Origin: Acanthamoeba castellanii str. Neff
Taxonomy: Eukaryota > Discosea > Longamoebia > Acanthamoebidae
Direction of reading: 5' to 3'
Assembly (NCBI RefSeq): GCF_000313135.1
Contig: NW_004457702.1
Location: 798,001-862,000, forward strand
Length of the DNA stretch: 64,000 nt
In this document: one piece after another, positions 1 to 11,209 of the stretch
Layout of the letters: every line of letters starts with the position of its first letter
Numbering within the stretch: the first letter of the stretch is position 1
Translations under genes and position numbers: made by a program
Notes under the pieces: generated by a model
Database searches by the model: none
What the model saw: only the letters and a program-made list of their open reading frames with translations
What the model was told of the DNA's origin: nothing

Positions 1-448
1 ACTTGGGCGGCGTCGAGCCGTACACGGGGCCGAGCTCGACCGTGGCCGTCTGCCAGAAGGTGACGGTGTTGTTGGCCGGGCCTCCGGACCAGGCGATGGT
101 CGGGCGGTCGAGCGTGGCCGCGAGCTTGCCCTGGAACATGTCGCGCGAGATGTTGAACAGCACGAAGCCGTACTCCTTGGCCACCTGGAGCGGGTCGAAC
201 GAGCCAATGCCGCGCAGGACGAAGCGCGCGTCATCGGTGTAGTAGCGGTCGCACACGCGCGAGTAGTGGTCGAGATCGTAGTTGAGCCGCGTCACGTAGG
301 CTTCGGTGGCCGCCAGGCGGGCGGCCTGCAGCGCCTCTGGGCTCATGGTCTTGGGGCACTCGCCTTGCATTGCCGGCTCGAACGTGGCCAGTGCCAAGCT
401 TACCGTCATGAGGGTGACGACCAGGCCTAGGGTGATCGAGGAGGCCAT
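1..448 (-). CDS. Secreted protein, N-terminal part (runs off left edge)
   Basis: Reading the minus strand from the ATG at 446-448 gives 149 codons without a stop up to the window edge, so the 3' part is missing. The first 20 or so residues (MASSITLGLVVTLMTVSLALA) form a clear signal peptide. The mature part begins near a Cys and contains a motif with spaced aromatic and Asp residues (HYSRVCDRYYTDDARF) that recalls the SnoaL/NTF2-like cone fold, where a small alpha+beta domain encloses a pocket. An Asn-Asn-Thr sequence near the end could be N-glycosylated. The likely location is secreted or in the endomembrane lumen. The fold suggestion is inference from one motif. A TATA-like element lies about 95 bases upstream. 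No intron is seen in this part. Confidence 0.65.
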   Translation of the reverse strand, partial: MASSITLGLVVTLMTVSLALATFEPAMQGECPKTMSPEALQAARLAATEAYVTRLNYDLDHYSRVCDRYYTDDARFVLRGIGSFDPLQVAKEYGFVLFNISRDMFQGKLAATLDRPTIAWSGGPANNTVTFWQTATVELGPVYGSTPPK

Positions 449-960
449 GTGGTGATAGTTGCTTGAATGGTAAGGTGAAGGTTCTGTTGGCGTGTGAACA
501 GAAGAAGCTGAGAGATGAGATTGAAGGGCCGAGCGCCTCAAGCTTTTATACTGGTGGCGTGTTCCATCAAAGTGAGCTGGACCGAGAGAAGCAACCAGCA
601 GATCCAATCCCCATTGTAGTCCACTTCCTGGAAATGTTGCAAGCTTTGGGCGATCTCTCTTCGGTCGAACCTCAAAAATAGCCGCGGCCAATGGCCTCAG
701 AGGGTGGAGCCACCCGTACACCCCACAGCTGTTCACGTTTCTTGGCCACTCGTGCAGCGGTTCAACTGCATCAAAGCAGACTTACGCGACCATCGCGTCA
801 AAAATCGCCATTATTTCCATTTTGTTAGATGAGAGGTGTAACTTGTTGAGATTTATGGAGAAATCAGAGCGATCAAGGATTGATGTACAAGGATGGCACT
901 GCGTAATACGTTGCTCTTGTGAGGTCGCGATCCTGAGATGCGATGTTATATAGCTACCCG
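449..960. other. Intergenic stretch without a convincing gene
   Basis: Besides the TATA-like element, this stretch holds only short frames without ATG starts (one of 72 codons at 463-681, plus strand, TTG start). It separates the promoter side of the left-edge gene from the 3' end of the COA3-like gene. Confidence 0.5.
543..550 (-). promoter_or_regulatory. TATA-box-like element for the left-edge secreted protein
   Basis: The minus strand reads TATAAAAG here, about 95 bases upstream of the start codon at 448. Spacing and sequence fit a TATA box, but no transcription start is known. Confidence 0.4.
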
Positions 961-1245
961 CTACACGCGAGGGCGCTCCCTGATCTTGTTGCCGCTGTCG
1001 TCGATGTCGGCAAAGTCGTCCTGCGAGACCGAGCGCATGGTGTAGAAGAAGGTCCAGCCCACGCCCAACGCCAGCAGGCCCGCAGTCAAGAACTTCGCTC
1101 CGGGCCGCAGGCGCCACGGCACCGGTGGGCGAGCACCTCCGCCAGCGCCCGGGGGCGGACCGCCACCCTGCTTGCCGCCCTTGCGCATGTGCGGCGGCAC
1201 GTAGCCCTCGTTCATCGATGACGACGGTGGTCCAGTAGCCGACAT
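961..1245 (-). CDS. COA3: COA3-like cytochrome c oxidase assembly factor
   Basis: Intronless frame of 94 residues. The N-terminal half is Gly/Pro-rich (about residues 20-45). One membrane segment follows at about residues 52-68 (KFLTAGLLALGVGWTFFYT), and directly after it comes YTMRSVSQDDFADIDD. A single helix followed by Y-T-x-x-x-V-x-Q-D-D-F is the signature of the COA3/CCDC56 family, inner-membrane proteins of mitochondria that stabilise newly made Cox1 during assembly of complex IV. The ATG at 1245 is preferred because the upstream in-frame ATG at 1308 would add 21 residues unlike the family. The short length fits the family. Function is inferred from the signature only. Confidence 0.72.
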   Translation of the reverse strand: MSATGPPSSSMNEGYVPPHMRKGGKQGGGPPPGAGGGARPPVPWRLRPGAKFLTAGLLALGVGWTFFYTMRSVSQDDFADIDDSGNKIRERPRV

Positions 1246-2007
1246 TCTCTTCGATGTGATGGTGATGATCAAGATGCCTTTTCCCACTTCTTTTCTTGCC
1301 AGCCGCAAGAATTCCTCGAACCAGAAGTGCGCACAAATTGTGCTCGTTTGCAGTTGTCGTCGAGTTGAAAACTCATCGAGACTTGATCTAAATCAGATCA
1401 CCGATTGGGCAACCGGTGACTTTGCAACAGTAGAACAATTAGGCCAATTGGCGGATGAGAGCGAAATGAACAAGCAGTAATTATCCCCAACGGCTCTATC
1501 TCTCTTCCCCGCACGATTACAAATAAATACAACTAAAAACAATAAATGAGCCCGCCTCTGCTTCAAGGCCTTCGCCCGGCGGGAGGATGACGCAGACCTG
1601 CCTGCTTCGATGGGGGACCCTCACCGTACGCAGTGCAAAATTGTGTAGGGTCCCTTGTTGTTCTGACACGCAATCGGTGTGTGCGCGTGCGGAGCTCAGA
1701 ATAACCGCCAAGCGCTGCATAAGCTCTACCGTACGCCCGCTGGTGGGTTGCAACGAACGCGGCAAGAACACAAGCGACAAAACGCAGCCACCGTAAAGAA
1801 GCATAGAGAACAGAGAACGTTGTAGCAGCAAAGAGGATAACTTATCGCCACACACCAAAACAGCTCCCACCCGCACAGATTTAGTATTGTATTATAATTA
1901 TTATTAGCTCTCCATTTTCTTCGGATATTTAGACAACAGGCCAGATCATTTTATTTCAATCCACCAAGAGAGCGACAAGAAGAAGGCAAAGCGAGAAGGG
2001 CCAAGAG
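1246..2007. other. Intergenic region upstream of the P450 gene
   Basis: Holds the divergent 5' sides of the COA3-like and P450 genes. An inverted repeat (GGGACCCT at 1614-1621 and AGGGTCCC at 1647-1654) and a direct repeat of ACCGTACGC (near 1623 and 1729) are visible. A 119-codon minus frame at 1517-1876 has no recognisable features and is not called. The part from 1880 to 1960 is AT-rich, as expected near a promoter. Confidence 0.5.
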
Positions 2008-5000
2008 ATGTTCTTGTACCTCGCCCTGTTGGGGGCGGTACTCGTTCTCTCCACCATCTTCATCCTCCGAAAAACTCCTTCTTATTCCTCAACTACGACG
2101 TCGACTGCGACAACGACGGAGGATGGTGCCGTGCCGCCGGAGCCGCCCCGAGTGCCCTTCTGGGTGCCCTTCGTGGGCAACGCGTTGGCCTTTGGCCGCG
2201 ACTCCCAGGGCTACCTGCAGCAGTGCCAGAAGACCTACGGCGACGCGTTCCGGCTGAAGATGATGGGCCAGGACTACGTGTTCGTGCTCGACCCGTTCTC
2301 GTTTCCCAACGTCTTTCGCGAGGAGAAGAAGAACCTCTCCTTCATCGCCATCGTCAGGGAGTTCGCGTGCAAGTGCTTTGGCGCCTCCTGGGACGAGTTC
2401 GAGAAGCAGAACCACGAGACCGTACACAAGTGCGAAACCCCTCCCTCCTCCCTCCGTCGCTTTCGTTCTTTGCGTCTTTTTCGCTTTTCGTTCTTTCCCC
2501 AGGACTCTTCGTTCTTTAGAATCTCGCTCTCCTGGAGAGCTTCGTTCTTTTGGGTCCTATGTGCTCACCATCGTTTTCGTTCTTTCTTTATCTGCACAGG
2601 CAATTCATCACCTATCTACAGGGCGTTGAGCTGCCGGCCCTCACCGCTCGCATGCGCGAACATCTCGAGCGCGCGGTCAAGGAGAAGACCCAGCCGCAGC
2701 TGCTTCGGGCCGACACCAGCACCGAGTGGCAGGACGGCCACATGTGGCGGTTCGTCATGGAGGTCCTCTACGTTGCGGGTACACGCTCCCCTCACCACAC
2801 ATTTCTTTCCCACATCACAAATTCCTCCAGCTTTTCGCGAGGCGTGCATTCCTTCCCTCCACGCAACCGGTTTCGTTTTTGGTTGGTGTTGCGTGGCATG
2901 GCTGCCGGCAGTAGCATAAGAGCTGTGATTGGCTCTTGGCTTGCAACGACCTAAATTTTGAGCCGATCGCTGATCCCCATTTAGATCAGCAAGAGAAACT
3001 ATTTACCGTATAATGTGCGATTGACCATCAACAGTGTTTGCGCCACCAACAACATCATGGACCAATCGAATCATCAAAGCCCACCGTCGTTTCAACTCAC
3101 TGGGTTCCTCTTTTTATTCTCTTCACCACACCTTGCACAGGCACGCGGGCATTCTTCGGAGATACGTTCGACGTGGAGCAGAGCTTCAAGGACTTCTTCG
3201 CCTTCGATGACAACTTCCCGGCCTTCACCATCGGTGTGCCTGACATCCTTCTGCGCAAGAGCGTCAAGGCGCGTCAGCGCATGAACGATCTGCTCGTCCA
3301 TCTGTACGCCCTCGCCTAGCCGCGTTTTGATGGATGGTGGCACTCACGACACACACGACACACGACACACATGCGGCGCACATACAGGACGGACCCGACG
3401 GCCAGCAAGTTGATGGTGGAGCGCGAGCGCTACTTGGCCGAAGAAACGTCGATTCCGCCCAACGTACACATGCATCCGCTTTGCTCTCAAACTTTGTGAT
3501 TTGCATCTCGTCGAGTTGATGGCTCACAGTCTCTCCACAACAACAACAACAACAGCAAATCTCCCGGCTTCAGTTCGCCACATTCTGGGCAGCGCACGGC
3601 AATACTCTCCCCTGTACTTACCCACCCATCGCATGCGCCTTGTGTGGAGTCAAGCACTGATCTTTTTTTCTCACAAATTCCAAACACGTCAACAGCCGCC
3701 TTTTGGTCGTTAGCCTACATTCTCAGCGACAAGCGAGCCAAGCAGGAGATCACTGAGGAGGTCTTTGCCCTCTTCAACAAGAAAGACACTGGACGCGAGG
3801 TGCATTCTACGCTCTTGCATTTTATGGCCTCCACAGGCTCAATTCGGCCAGTTCGGCGTTTTGACTGTTCGTGTTCGCTTTCGTTCTTTCTTTATCGCAG
3901 ACGTTCGCCAAGCTGAAGGACATGGTTAAGCTCGAAAGCGCGATCAACGAGGCACTTCGTCTGTCGTCGGCGTCGATCATCGTCCGCGAGGTGATGAATG
4001 ACTTCACCCTCAAGATGCAGAACGGCGACCAGTTCCATGTAAAGCACGGCCAAAAGGTCGCCATGTACGTCTATCATCTGCTCTTGAGCCATTTCGTGTG
4101 TCGTGCGTCGTGGGTGTCGTGTGTGTTTGTGTGTGCCGTGTTGCGTTGTTTGTTGTGTTCGATCGAGCGCTAACTCCAACGCAGGTACCCATACATTATC
4201 CACAACAATCCGGAGGTCTACGACAAGCCGCACGTCTACCAGTTCGACCGCTTCCTGGCCGACGAGTGCCAGGATGACGACGACGACTACGCCCACCTCA
4301 AGTTCGTCCCCTCGACCAAGGTGCCCGGCAACATGGAGCGCGTAGAGTCCGCCGACGTGCTGCACCTCAAGCAGCGCGAGCTCCGCCAGCTCCGCGAGTC
4401 GCGCCGGCGCGAGCGCGACCTCAGGGAGTCGCGCACGATCCACACCAGCGCGGCCACGACAGCCGCCTCCGCGTCGACAACCGCCGCTGCACCCGCTGTC
4501 GACGCCGATCTAAATGTCGATGACACGGTCGACGACCCCCAGGACCTCAGGGAGAGCCGCGAGCAGACCATGCGCGACCTGCGCGCTAGCGGTCGCCTCT
4601 TCTCGCTAATTCTCCGCGAGAGCGGCGTAACTCCGATACCGACCGCTGCCGCCGCCGGCGAGGGCGAAACGGAAGTGGTCGGCGCGCCCGGCAAAGAGGA
4701 GTCGAGCTCGCCCCCAAAGAAGCCGCAGTTCACGCTCGGCGACAAGCTGCGGCAGAGGGAAAAAGAAGACGGCAACGGCGACAACAACGACGAGCACGAG
4801 CAAGAGGAGCGGCTGACGACGCCGACGAGCAAGCGGAGCCTGCGGTTCCCCGGCGCGCCGACGCTGCAGGAGCAGCTGAGCAGCAGCGGCGAGGTCGATC
4901 TAGCCAGTCCGCTCTTCCTGCGCCGCGCCCAGCGCATGCAGCGAAGGTACGACGCCGAAGATGAGGGGAACGACAGCGACAGCGGCAGCAGCCCGGCCGC

Positions 5001-5954
5001 GGCCTCGCCCAAGCGACCCAAGCACACGGCCACTACTGCGACGACCACCAGCCCATCACTGCCGCTGATCCAGGTCGACAATATTGATTTTAGCTCCGAG
5101 CCCGTGAGTCTCTCTTCGGCCGGCGAGCAGGCAAAGAGCGAAGAAGAGAAGAGCGAAGTGGAGGAGACCAAGCCGGCCCTGCCTCCCTTCAAGGCGGGCA
5201 GCGGGCTGCGTCGCAGCAAGCAGCTGCTGCAGATCGCCGCCAACAACAGGCGCGACCGCAGCGTGTCCCTCGGCGTCGTGCCCCAGCTGTCCGTTGACGT
5301 CGCCCCCACCGCCGCCGCCGGCAGCGACCAGTCGGGCCAGCCCGGTGTCGACAACGATAGCAACACCACCGGCGCTGACCTGCCGCCCGGGGCCGTGCGC
5401 ATCGCCGAGGCGCTGGCCTTCCAGCCCGTTGCCACGTCAGCATCGACCAGCACCGCCGGGCTCGCGTCGCCGCGGATCTCGCGTGAGCAGCACCTCATGT
5501 TCAAGAAGCGGGAGCGGACCGGCTCGTTCAACATTCCTGGCGATCCCCGCCTCCAGCAGCGCGCCAAGGAGAAGAAGTTCTACTACAAGGGCCGCGAGCT
5601 GCGATACCATCTCATGCCGTTCGGCGGCGGCGCCGGCATGTGCCCCGGCCGCTTCTTCGCACGCAACGAACTCAAGCTCTTCGTCGCTGTCATGATCTAC
5701 TACTTCGACCTCGAGCTCGTTCCTAACGAACAGTACGCACACACCGCACACACCGCACACACCGCACACATCACACGAACTGATGTGTGCGCGTGTGCCT
5801 GGTCTCCAGGGGAGAGATCAAGCTGCCGCCGTTGGACGAGACGCGGCTGGGCATTGGGATCCTCCCGCCCGCCAAGGACCTGCCCTTCCGCTTCCGCCTG
5901 CGCGAGGAGCACCTCGCCGACTTCGCCGCCCCGCAGGAGAAGCAGCAGTCCTGA
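2008..5954 (+). CDS. Cytochrome P450 (CYP7/CYP8-like) with a large internal insertion
   Basis: Nine exons: 2008-2429, 2600-2778, 3141-3303, 3388-3463, 3556-3613, 3696-3799, 3901-4064, 4185-5732, 5810-5954. They join in frame to 952 residues. An N-terminal membrane anchor is followed by a Pro-rich hinge (PPEPPRVPFWVPFVGN). The I-helix region reads AAHGNTLPSAFWSL, the CYP7/CYP8 form that lacks the usual acid-Thr pair. The K-helix ExxR is in NEALRLSSASIIVR. The haem loop FGGGAGMCPGRFFA carries the Cys ligand near residue 874. These features fit a microsomal haem-thiolate mono-oxygenase or isomerase of the sterol/prostanoid-related clan. The family is usually about 500 residues long. The excess is a charged, Ser/Glu/Arg-rich block of about 415 residues (roughly 432-848) between the DRFL segment and the haem loop, inside exon 8. 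The substrate cannot be told from sequence. Confidence 0.9.
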
Positions 5955-6267
5955 ATGGTTTCTGCTCAACCAACAGATTTGATGCCCTTGTGGCGCCTCA
6001 AGGGCTGCGTGTTGTAAAACTTTATGTTTGCACGCCAAATGCGAGAAATGTGTACTGTGCGTGCCTTGCAACGTCGTTGGCAACAACACACCACACACCC
6101 GTGGGTGACAGATAATTTGTTTGGCCACCAAGCAAGCGCCAATGGGATTCGTGATCCCGATGTTATTGGTGCCTTTTTAGGGTCCAATAAAAGGTGCTTG
6201 CGCTTTCGTCATACTGCCTATCTTCTTCTCCCTCTCTTCTTTTTGTGAGTCAAGGAGAGGGCTGAGG
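5955..6267. other. P450 3' region and upstream region of the next gene
   Basis: No gene seen. AATAAA occurs at 6186-6191 on the plus strand and could be a polyadenylation signal for the P450 transcript, although it lies only 80 bases before the next start codon. Confidence 0.4.
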
Positions 6268-8386
6268 ATGGCGTCCTCTGCATCCACTTCATGTTTCTCC
6301 GCGTGCGTTCTCTTGGCTATTGCCATCTTTTTGGTTCCGAAAGTGGCCAGCCAGAGCTGCGGCGTGCTGCTCGACCAAAGCGGCGGGGAGGCCCAAGGCG
6401 TGGCCGGCCTCAACGCGAGCGTGGTGGCCTTCAAGATTCAGCTCAAGACCAGCTACATCACCCTCGACAACATCACCATCACCTTTAACCACACCCTCAC
6501 CGACACCAGTACGTAGCCCCGCACGCAATTTTCTTTTATTTATCTCTTTCATTTAATTTGTGTACTATTCTTTTTATTTATTTATTTTAAGAACACTTTA
6601 TTATTCGAAAACAGTAATACTAATTTAAAATTTATTTTCAACGCAGATCATCCTACGCAGGTCAGGGTGGTGCAAGACTCGAGTGGCATGCCCAGCGGGA
6701 ACCAGTCCTACTCGCAGAGCATCAGCTACTCGGGCACCCAAGCCGTCTACCTCATGGAGGGCCTCTACATGAGCAGCACCTTCGCCTACTGGATCGTGAT
6801 CGGGGCCACCGCCGGACCCGCACTCGACTCGTCGCAGTGGCTCTTCGTGCCGTGGACCGTCGCGCCCGCCGGGTCGGCCCTCACCATCTACAGCAACTAC
6901 GCACTGTCGCCCAGCTACGCGCCCGTGGCTGCAAGCCTCGTGCCGCCGGTGGTCTTCGCCGGCTGCGCGGCAAGCATGAGCCCGAGCCCGCAAAGATCCA
7001 GTGCGCCGGGAGCCACCTTGTCGACGACGCCGACGCCGACGGCGTCCCCCGAGCCGTCTGGACCGCCGGGGCCGTCGCCCACGTCGACGCCGACGCCGAC
7101 GACCTTGGTGACGCCATCGCTCGCGCCCAGCCCCCGGCCCTCGCTCCCGCCGACGCCATTTCCCACGCCCAGTTCCCTGCCGTCGTCGTCGCCCAGCGGC
7201 CTGCCGGCGTTGGTGGGCGTGACCAACATGACGGCCAATTTCGACGACGCGATCGCCACCTTCAACATGTCCGGCGCCGTGCCTCTCGGTAATGCCATGT
7301 TGGCTGCTGCGTGTGTCGTGTTGCGTGTTGCGTGTGTGTCGTGTCGGTGGACAAAATGCTGACGACGTGTGGGTCGGCGTTGGGTCTGCGCGCAGGCACC
7401 AACTCGACGGCCCCCAAGAATGCCGCCAACGTAGTGTCGACGTTCAGCGGCCTCCAGCTCGGCAACGTCTCTGTGCCCGCCGCTTCGCTTTCTAGTACGC
7501 CCGCGTGGGTGTGTGTGCGGCCCTGTGCGGTGACACTGATTGGGACGTGTTCGTAGATTTGGCCCGCACGGTGTTGAACGGGAGCTCGGCCGATGCGACC
7601 TACGTCTACTCGGCCTCGATTGGAGACAACAACGCGACGCGCTTCGACCAGTCCTTCACCTTCTACGACCGCGACGCCAACGCCAGATTCGCCGGCGTCT
7701 CCTTTGTCATCCCGGCCAACTCGGTCAAGTGGTCCATCAACTTCACCGTCGACGACACCGGCGGCAGCGGCGGCTCGTCGCCGCCCTCGCACGCCACGCA
7801 GTGGTCGACGGTGCGCTACAGACTGGCCGGTCTGCTGCTGACGTCATCAGCCAACGGCACGACGTCGGAGCTGTCGACCTCGACCGACCAACCGATCACC
7901 AGCCGGGCCGACACGCCCGCCCCGGGGCTCACCACCTACTACGTGCCGCTCTTCAAGAAGACTGAGTCGACCACCGTCGTCGTGGCCGCTGTGGTGCTCT
8001 TCGACGTGGCCCTGGTCGACCGCGCTGCGGCTGACATCCGCCACCGCATCGTCGCCGTCGCCGTCAACACGACGACGATAGAGTACGAGGTGGTGTTTGA
8101 GTTCCCGCCGTTCAATGAGTCGTTGTTCTACGACCCGAGCCTGGGGCTCGGCGTGCTGCTGGGCGCCGACCGCGACGGCTCGGGCGGCGTGGGCGGCGGC
8201 GGCAGCGACAACACGGGACTGATCGTGGGCGTGGCGGTGGCGATCCCTGTGGCGGTGGTTGTGGTGGTGGCGGTGATTGCGGCCGGGCTCTACGTGGCCT
8301 GGCGGCGACGGAGCAACACGATCGACAGCGGCCGCGCCATCAACTTCTCAGTGGCTGACCAGGGTGATGATGACTACGAGCTGTGA
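6268..8386 (+). CDS. Type I membrane glycoprotein, unrecognised
   Basis: Four exons (6268-6508, 6647-7288, 7396-7494, 7557-8386) join in frame to 603 residues. A signal peptide (about residues 1-29, ending KVASQ) is followed by an ectodomain with many N-x-S/T sequons. A Ser/Thr/Pro-rich stalk (about 240-320) resembles a heavily O-glycosylated linker, and a second globular-looking segment follows. A Gly-rich spacer leads to one strong membrane helix (GLIVGVAVAIPVAVVVVVAV), then the basic stop-transfer WRRRS and a short acidic tail ending DDDYEL. The layout is that of a cell-surface receptor or adhesion protein. No known domain was recognised, so no function is assigned. The tail Tyr in an acidic context might be a sorting or phosphorylation site (inference). 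Confidence 0.8.
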
Positions 8387-8791
8387 GCGGTGTTGTGTGC
8401 TAGCCATTAGACTATTTATTTTTTACGTAACAAAGGGTGTGGAGAGGGTCCAAGCAAGAGGGCGGTGCCATTGTGAGGATCAATGCGCTCCTTGAGCAGT
8501 TCCGCCTGCGCGAGCGTACTGTCAGGTTCCACATGGACCATAAACTCCGCGCAGCCACCGCCGCGGGCGAGGCCGATAAGCTGCAGGTCCTCAAGGATGA
8601 ACTATGGGACCCTTCGAGCCCTGGGTAGAAGGCGATGAAGGTGCAGACCGCCTTGTGGACTGGGCCACTCCAAGCCATACACAGTGGGGCATGGACAGTA
8701 CTGGCCATAACAACTAACTTGCAGAACATTCACACCTGCAGCACAGAACTGTCAGTTGTTGCACAGCGCCAGAGCCTGCAGTACATGGAAA
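8387..8791 (+). other. Interval with an isolated coding-like fragment
   Basis: A plus-strand frame at about 8437-8628 ends in WDPSSPG and reads like ordinary charged protein (for example LLEQFRLRERTVRFHMDH), but has no ATG and no clear upstream exon. It may be the remnant or last exon of an unrecognised gene, or chance. Nothing else is seen here. Confidence 0.25.
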
Positions 8792-11028
8792 TCACAGCAC
8801 AGATTTGACGCTGAGAGCAGTGATGGCCACCCATTCACATGCATCCTTGTTGATCTCAATTGTTGGCCTCCACCCACTGTTGCCCAGGTTTGTGTGGATG
8901 ATCTTGATGAATTTTCTTACCATCTCTGATGTATCACTCAACATCAGGGGCATTGTAAGCCACATGTGGCCATCTGAGTCACTGGTGATGTAGAGTGGCA
9001 GGCTGAATTGAGTGGCTTTGTTGAGCCCATCCAGGCTGATAATGCACTGGCAGCCCGTGTGGCGGTACCGGTGCTTGAGCTGGTCTCGTGGTTCTCGCGT
9101 GCGCACACCACCGGAGACAGAAAGACCCTTGGCCATCGGGCTGCCGCCCTTCTCGTTGAAGAAGGTAAGCACGTTTGATGAGGGAATTGAGAGGGACAGG
9201 AAGGCCGACGAATGTGTTCTGTGCGTGTCGTGTCGTCGTGAAAAGTGAGTGCGTGCGGCTCACACCGGTGGGGCATAACACGAAGTACCGGCCGGGACTG
9301 CCTTGGGGTGGGTTGGTGGAGCCAGGCGAGCCCTTGTGTGGTGAGGAGCTGCTGACCGACGGAGTGAATACGGGCGAAGTGAGAACTGAGGAGGACATCG
9401 ATCGCCCGTGAAGCGAGAGAGACGACATCAAACTGCCGGAGCTCTTGCTTCTCCCGGACCGCCCGGCCGCCGGACTGCTCTCCTGTGGTGGGTGATTAAG
9501 GTTGTTACTGCCGGGGGTGTGTTTATAATTTTCTACCACAAAATTGCACGCACCTTGTCTTTCCTTCGCCAGCGCAGGGGCGACATGACCTTGGCCACCC
9601 AGTCCTTGTTTTCCTCCTTTTCTTTTTCCTTCTCCTTCTCCTTCTCCTTCTTCGCCGCTTTGAGCTTGACCTCTCCCTTTCCTTGCGGTCCTTCTCCCGC
9701 GCTGTCTTGGGTCCCTCGATCAACTCAATGACCGCGTCGAGGTCGTCCGAGTCCCGCATGCCCTTTACTCCTCGCTCGGGTGTGTTGCTATAGTGGTAGT
9801 TCTTTCCCTTGTCCTTTGCGTCGTGCCCATTCGCCATCGTTGTGTCCGCTCCGTTCTCTCCTCTGCTGTGAATGCCGCTGCCACTGCTCTTCAGCTTCCT
9901 GCCGCTCTCCTCCTTTGGTTTCTTGTTGTTTCCGTTGTTGTTGTTGGGCGTTGCAAGGTGTCTCTTGGCAATGTCAATCTCCTCCTATATAAAGAAAGGG
10001 GAGAAGAATTGTTATATGAGGAGGAGCTTGGCAGAAGAAGAGGCCTATACAGAGGAGAAGAAGAGGAGTACAACAGAGAAGAAGAGGCCAGGACAGAAGA
10101 ACCATTTTGAAAGTAAAAGATCTATTCAGCAGGATCAGGACACTGTGGGTGGTAGATGTGGTGGAAATCAAACTGCCACTTACAAAAAGAAACTATCAAG
10201 GCGCACCTTTGAAGGAAGTTTGGTGATGTTGAGCATCAACAGCGACTTTGAGTGCCACAATGCCTTCCATGGACCCTTCTGGGGTAGTGGCCACACTATT
10301 AGTTGAGTATATGATTGCTTCCCACAATTTTTTTTCCATCCCAAGCAGAAAATCAGAGACTTACCAAAGACCACCATTACTTCTTCAGTAATCACAGTTG
10401 AGAGGTACTGGCCATCCTGAAATCTCTCTGTCTATATCCTTGCTCTGTACACCAACCTCATGAAAAACAGCCAAATGGTGGCCTTTTTTGTACAGATACT
10501 TGATTTTTGTGCTAAGCAAAAAGGGTTTGACCATTTTTCATGAACACTTGGTTCAAAGGAGCATCTCAATTTGTGGTTAAGATTTGGTCATGATGCCTGG
10601 GCCATTAAGTACAGACTTCTGTTGAGGAGGATGGCATTGCTCCTGAAAGAGCAAGAATGTAACTTCAATTGAAAGCACAGCTGAAGGTGAATGGTTGACA
10701 TGTCCTGAGGAATGGAAGAGAGGAGTTGATATGGTTCTGACCTCTCAACTTGTAGCTTGTACTGCCCTAACATCATCTTCCCAGCAGCCCACCTGCAACT
10801 TGATGATTTTTGATGGCCTCACAGCTCACCCTCATCCTCCTTGATGGTCCTCTCTTCTCTGAAGCAAAATCTACAGACACCTGTAAAATAATACCTCCTC
10901 TTTCCTCCTGTGCACACGTCCTTGAAAGTTGAAGCTTTGTGTTTCATGTTCACCACTTTTTTATTTTGAAAAGTGTCACTGTCACTTCTTAACGAGCACT
11001 GTGTTGTGTACTCTTTAAACTTTGTCAT
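8792..11028 (-). CDS. Unrecognised multi-exon gene in an AT-richer stretch
   Basis: Several coding-like segments follow one another on the minus strand with splice-like borders. A possible start ATG is at 11028. A segment near 10370-10420 contains DGQYLSTVITEEVMVVF before a GTAAGT donor. One near 10190-10270 contains TPEGSMEGIVALKVAV. One from about 9985 to 9640 has Asn- and Lys-rich parts and DLDAVIELIEGPKTARE. A Ser-rich segment lies near 9290-9500. The last, 8792 to about 9150, contains CIISLDGLNKATQFSLPLYI and ends KSVL. Around 9600-9680 the useful frame changes within an AG-rich repeat, so either an intron or a frameshift is missed. Base composition is lower in GC, and the CA/GT-repeat introns of the neighbours are absent. 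The product is not recognised, and exon borders are not settled. It could be a decayed gene. Confidence 0.35.
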
Positions 11029-11209
11029 TTTCTCTAGCAATACAACACATTGTATCTTCTACTGCAATCCTATCTCCTGCTAACAGCTCACCGGTCTCCA
11101 GGTCGCATCTGACCTGGCCTCGCTCCTTGCTACCCAGTTCCTTTCCACGTCCAACTAGTAGTGATCGTCGCCCTCTTCATTACAAGTCAAAACAGAATGG
11201 TACTTCACA

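Noticed and set aside
1517..1876. Minus-strand frame of 119 codons between COA3 and P450
   Set aside because: No domain, biased composition or supporting splice sites. It lies in the promoter region.
4287..5567. Open minus-strand frame of 426 codons opposite the P450 insert
   Set aside because: It is Ser/Arg-rich antisense of the plus frame. The plus frame joins in phase to P450 exons on both sides and holds the haem loop, so the minus frame is a shadow.
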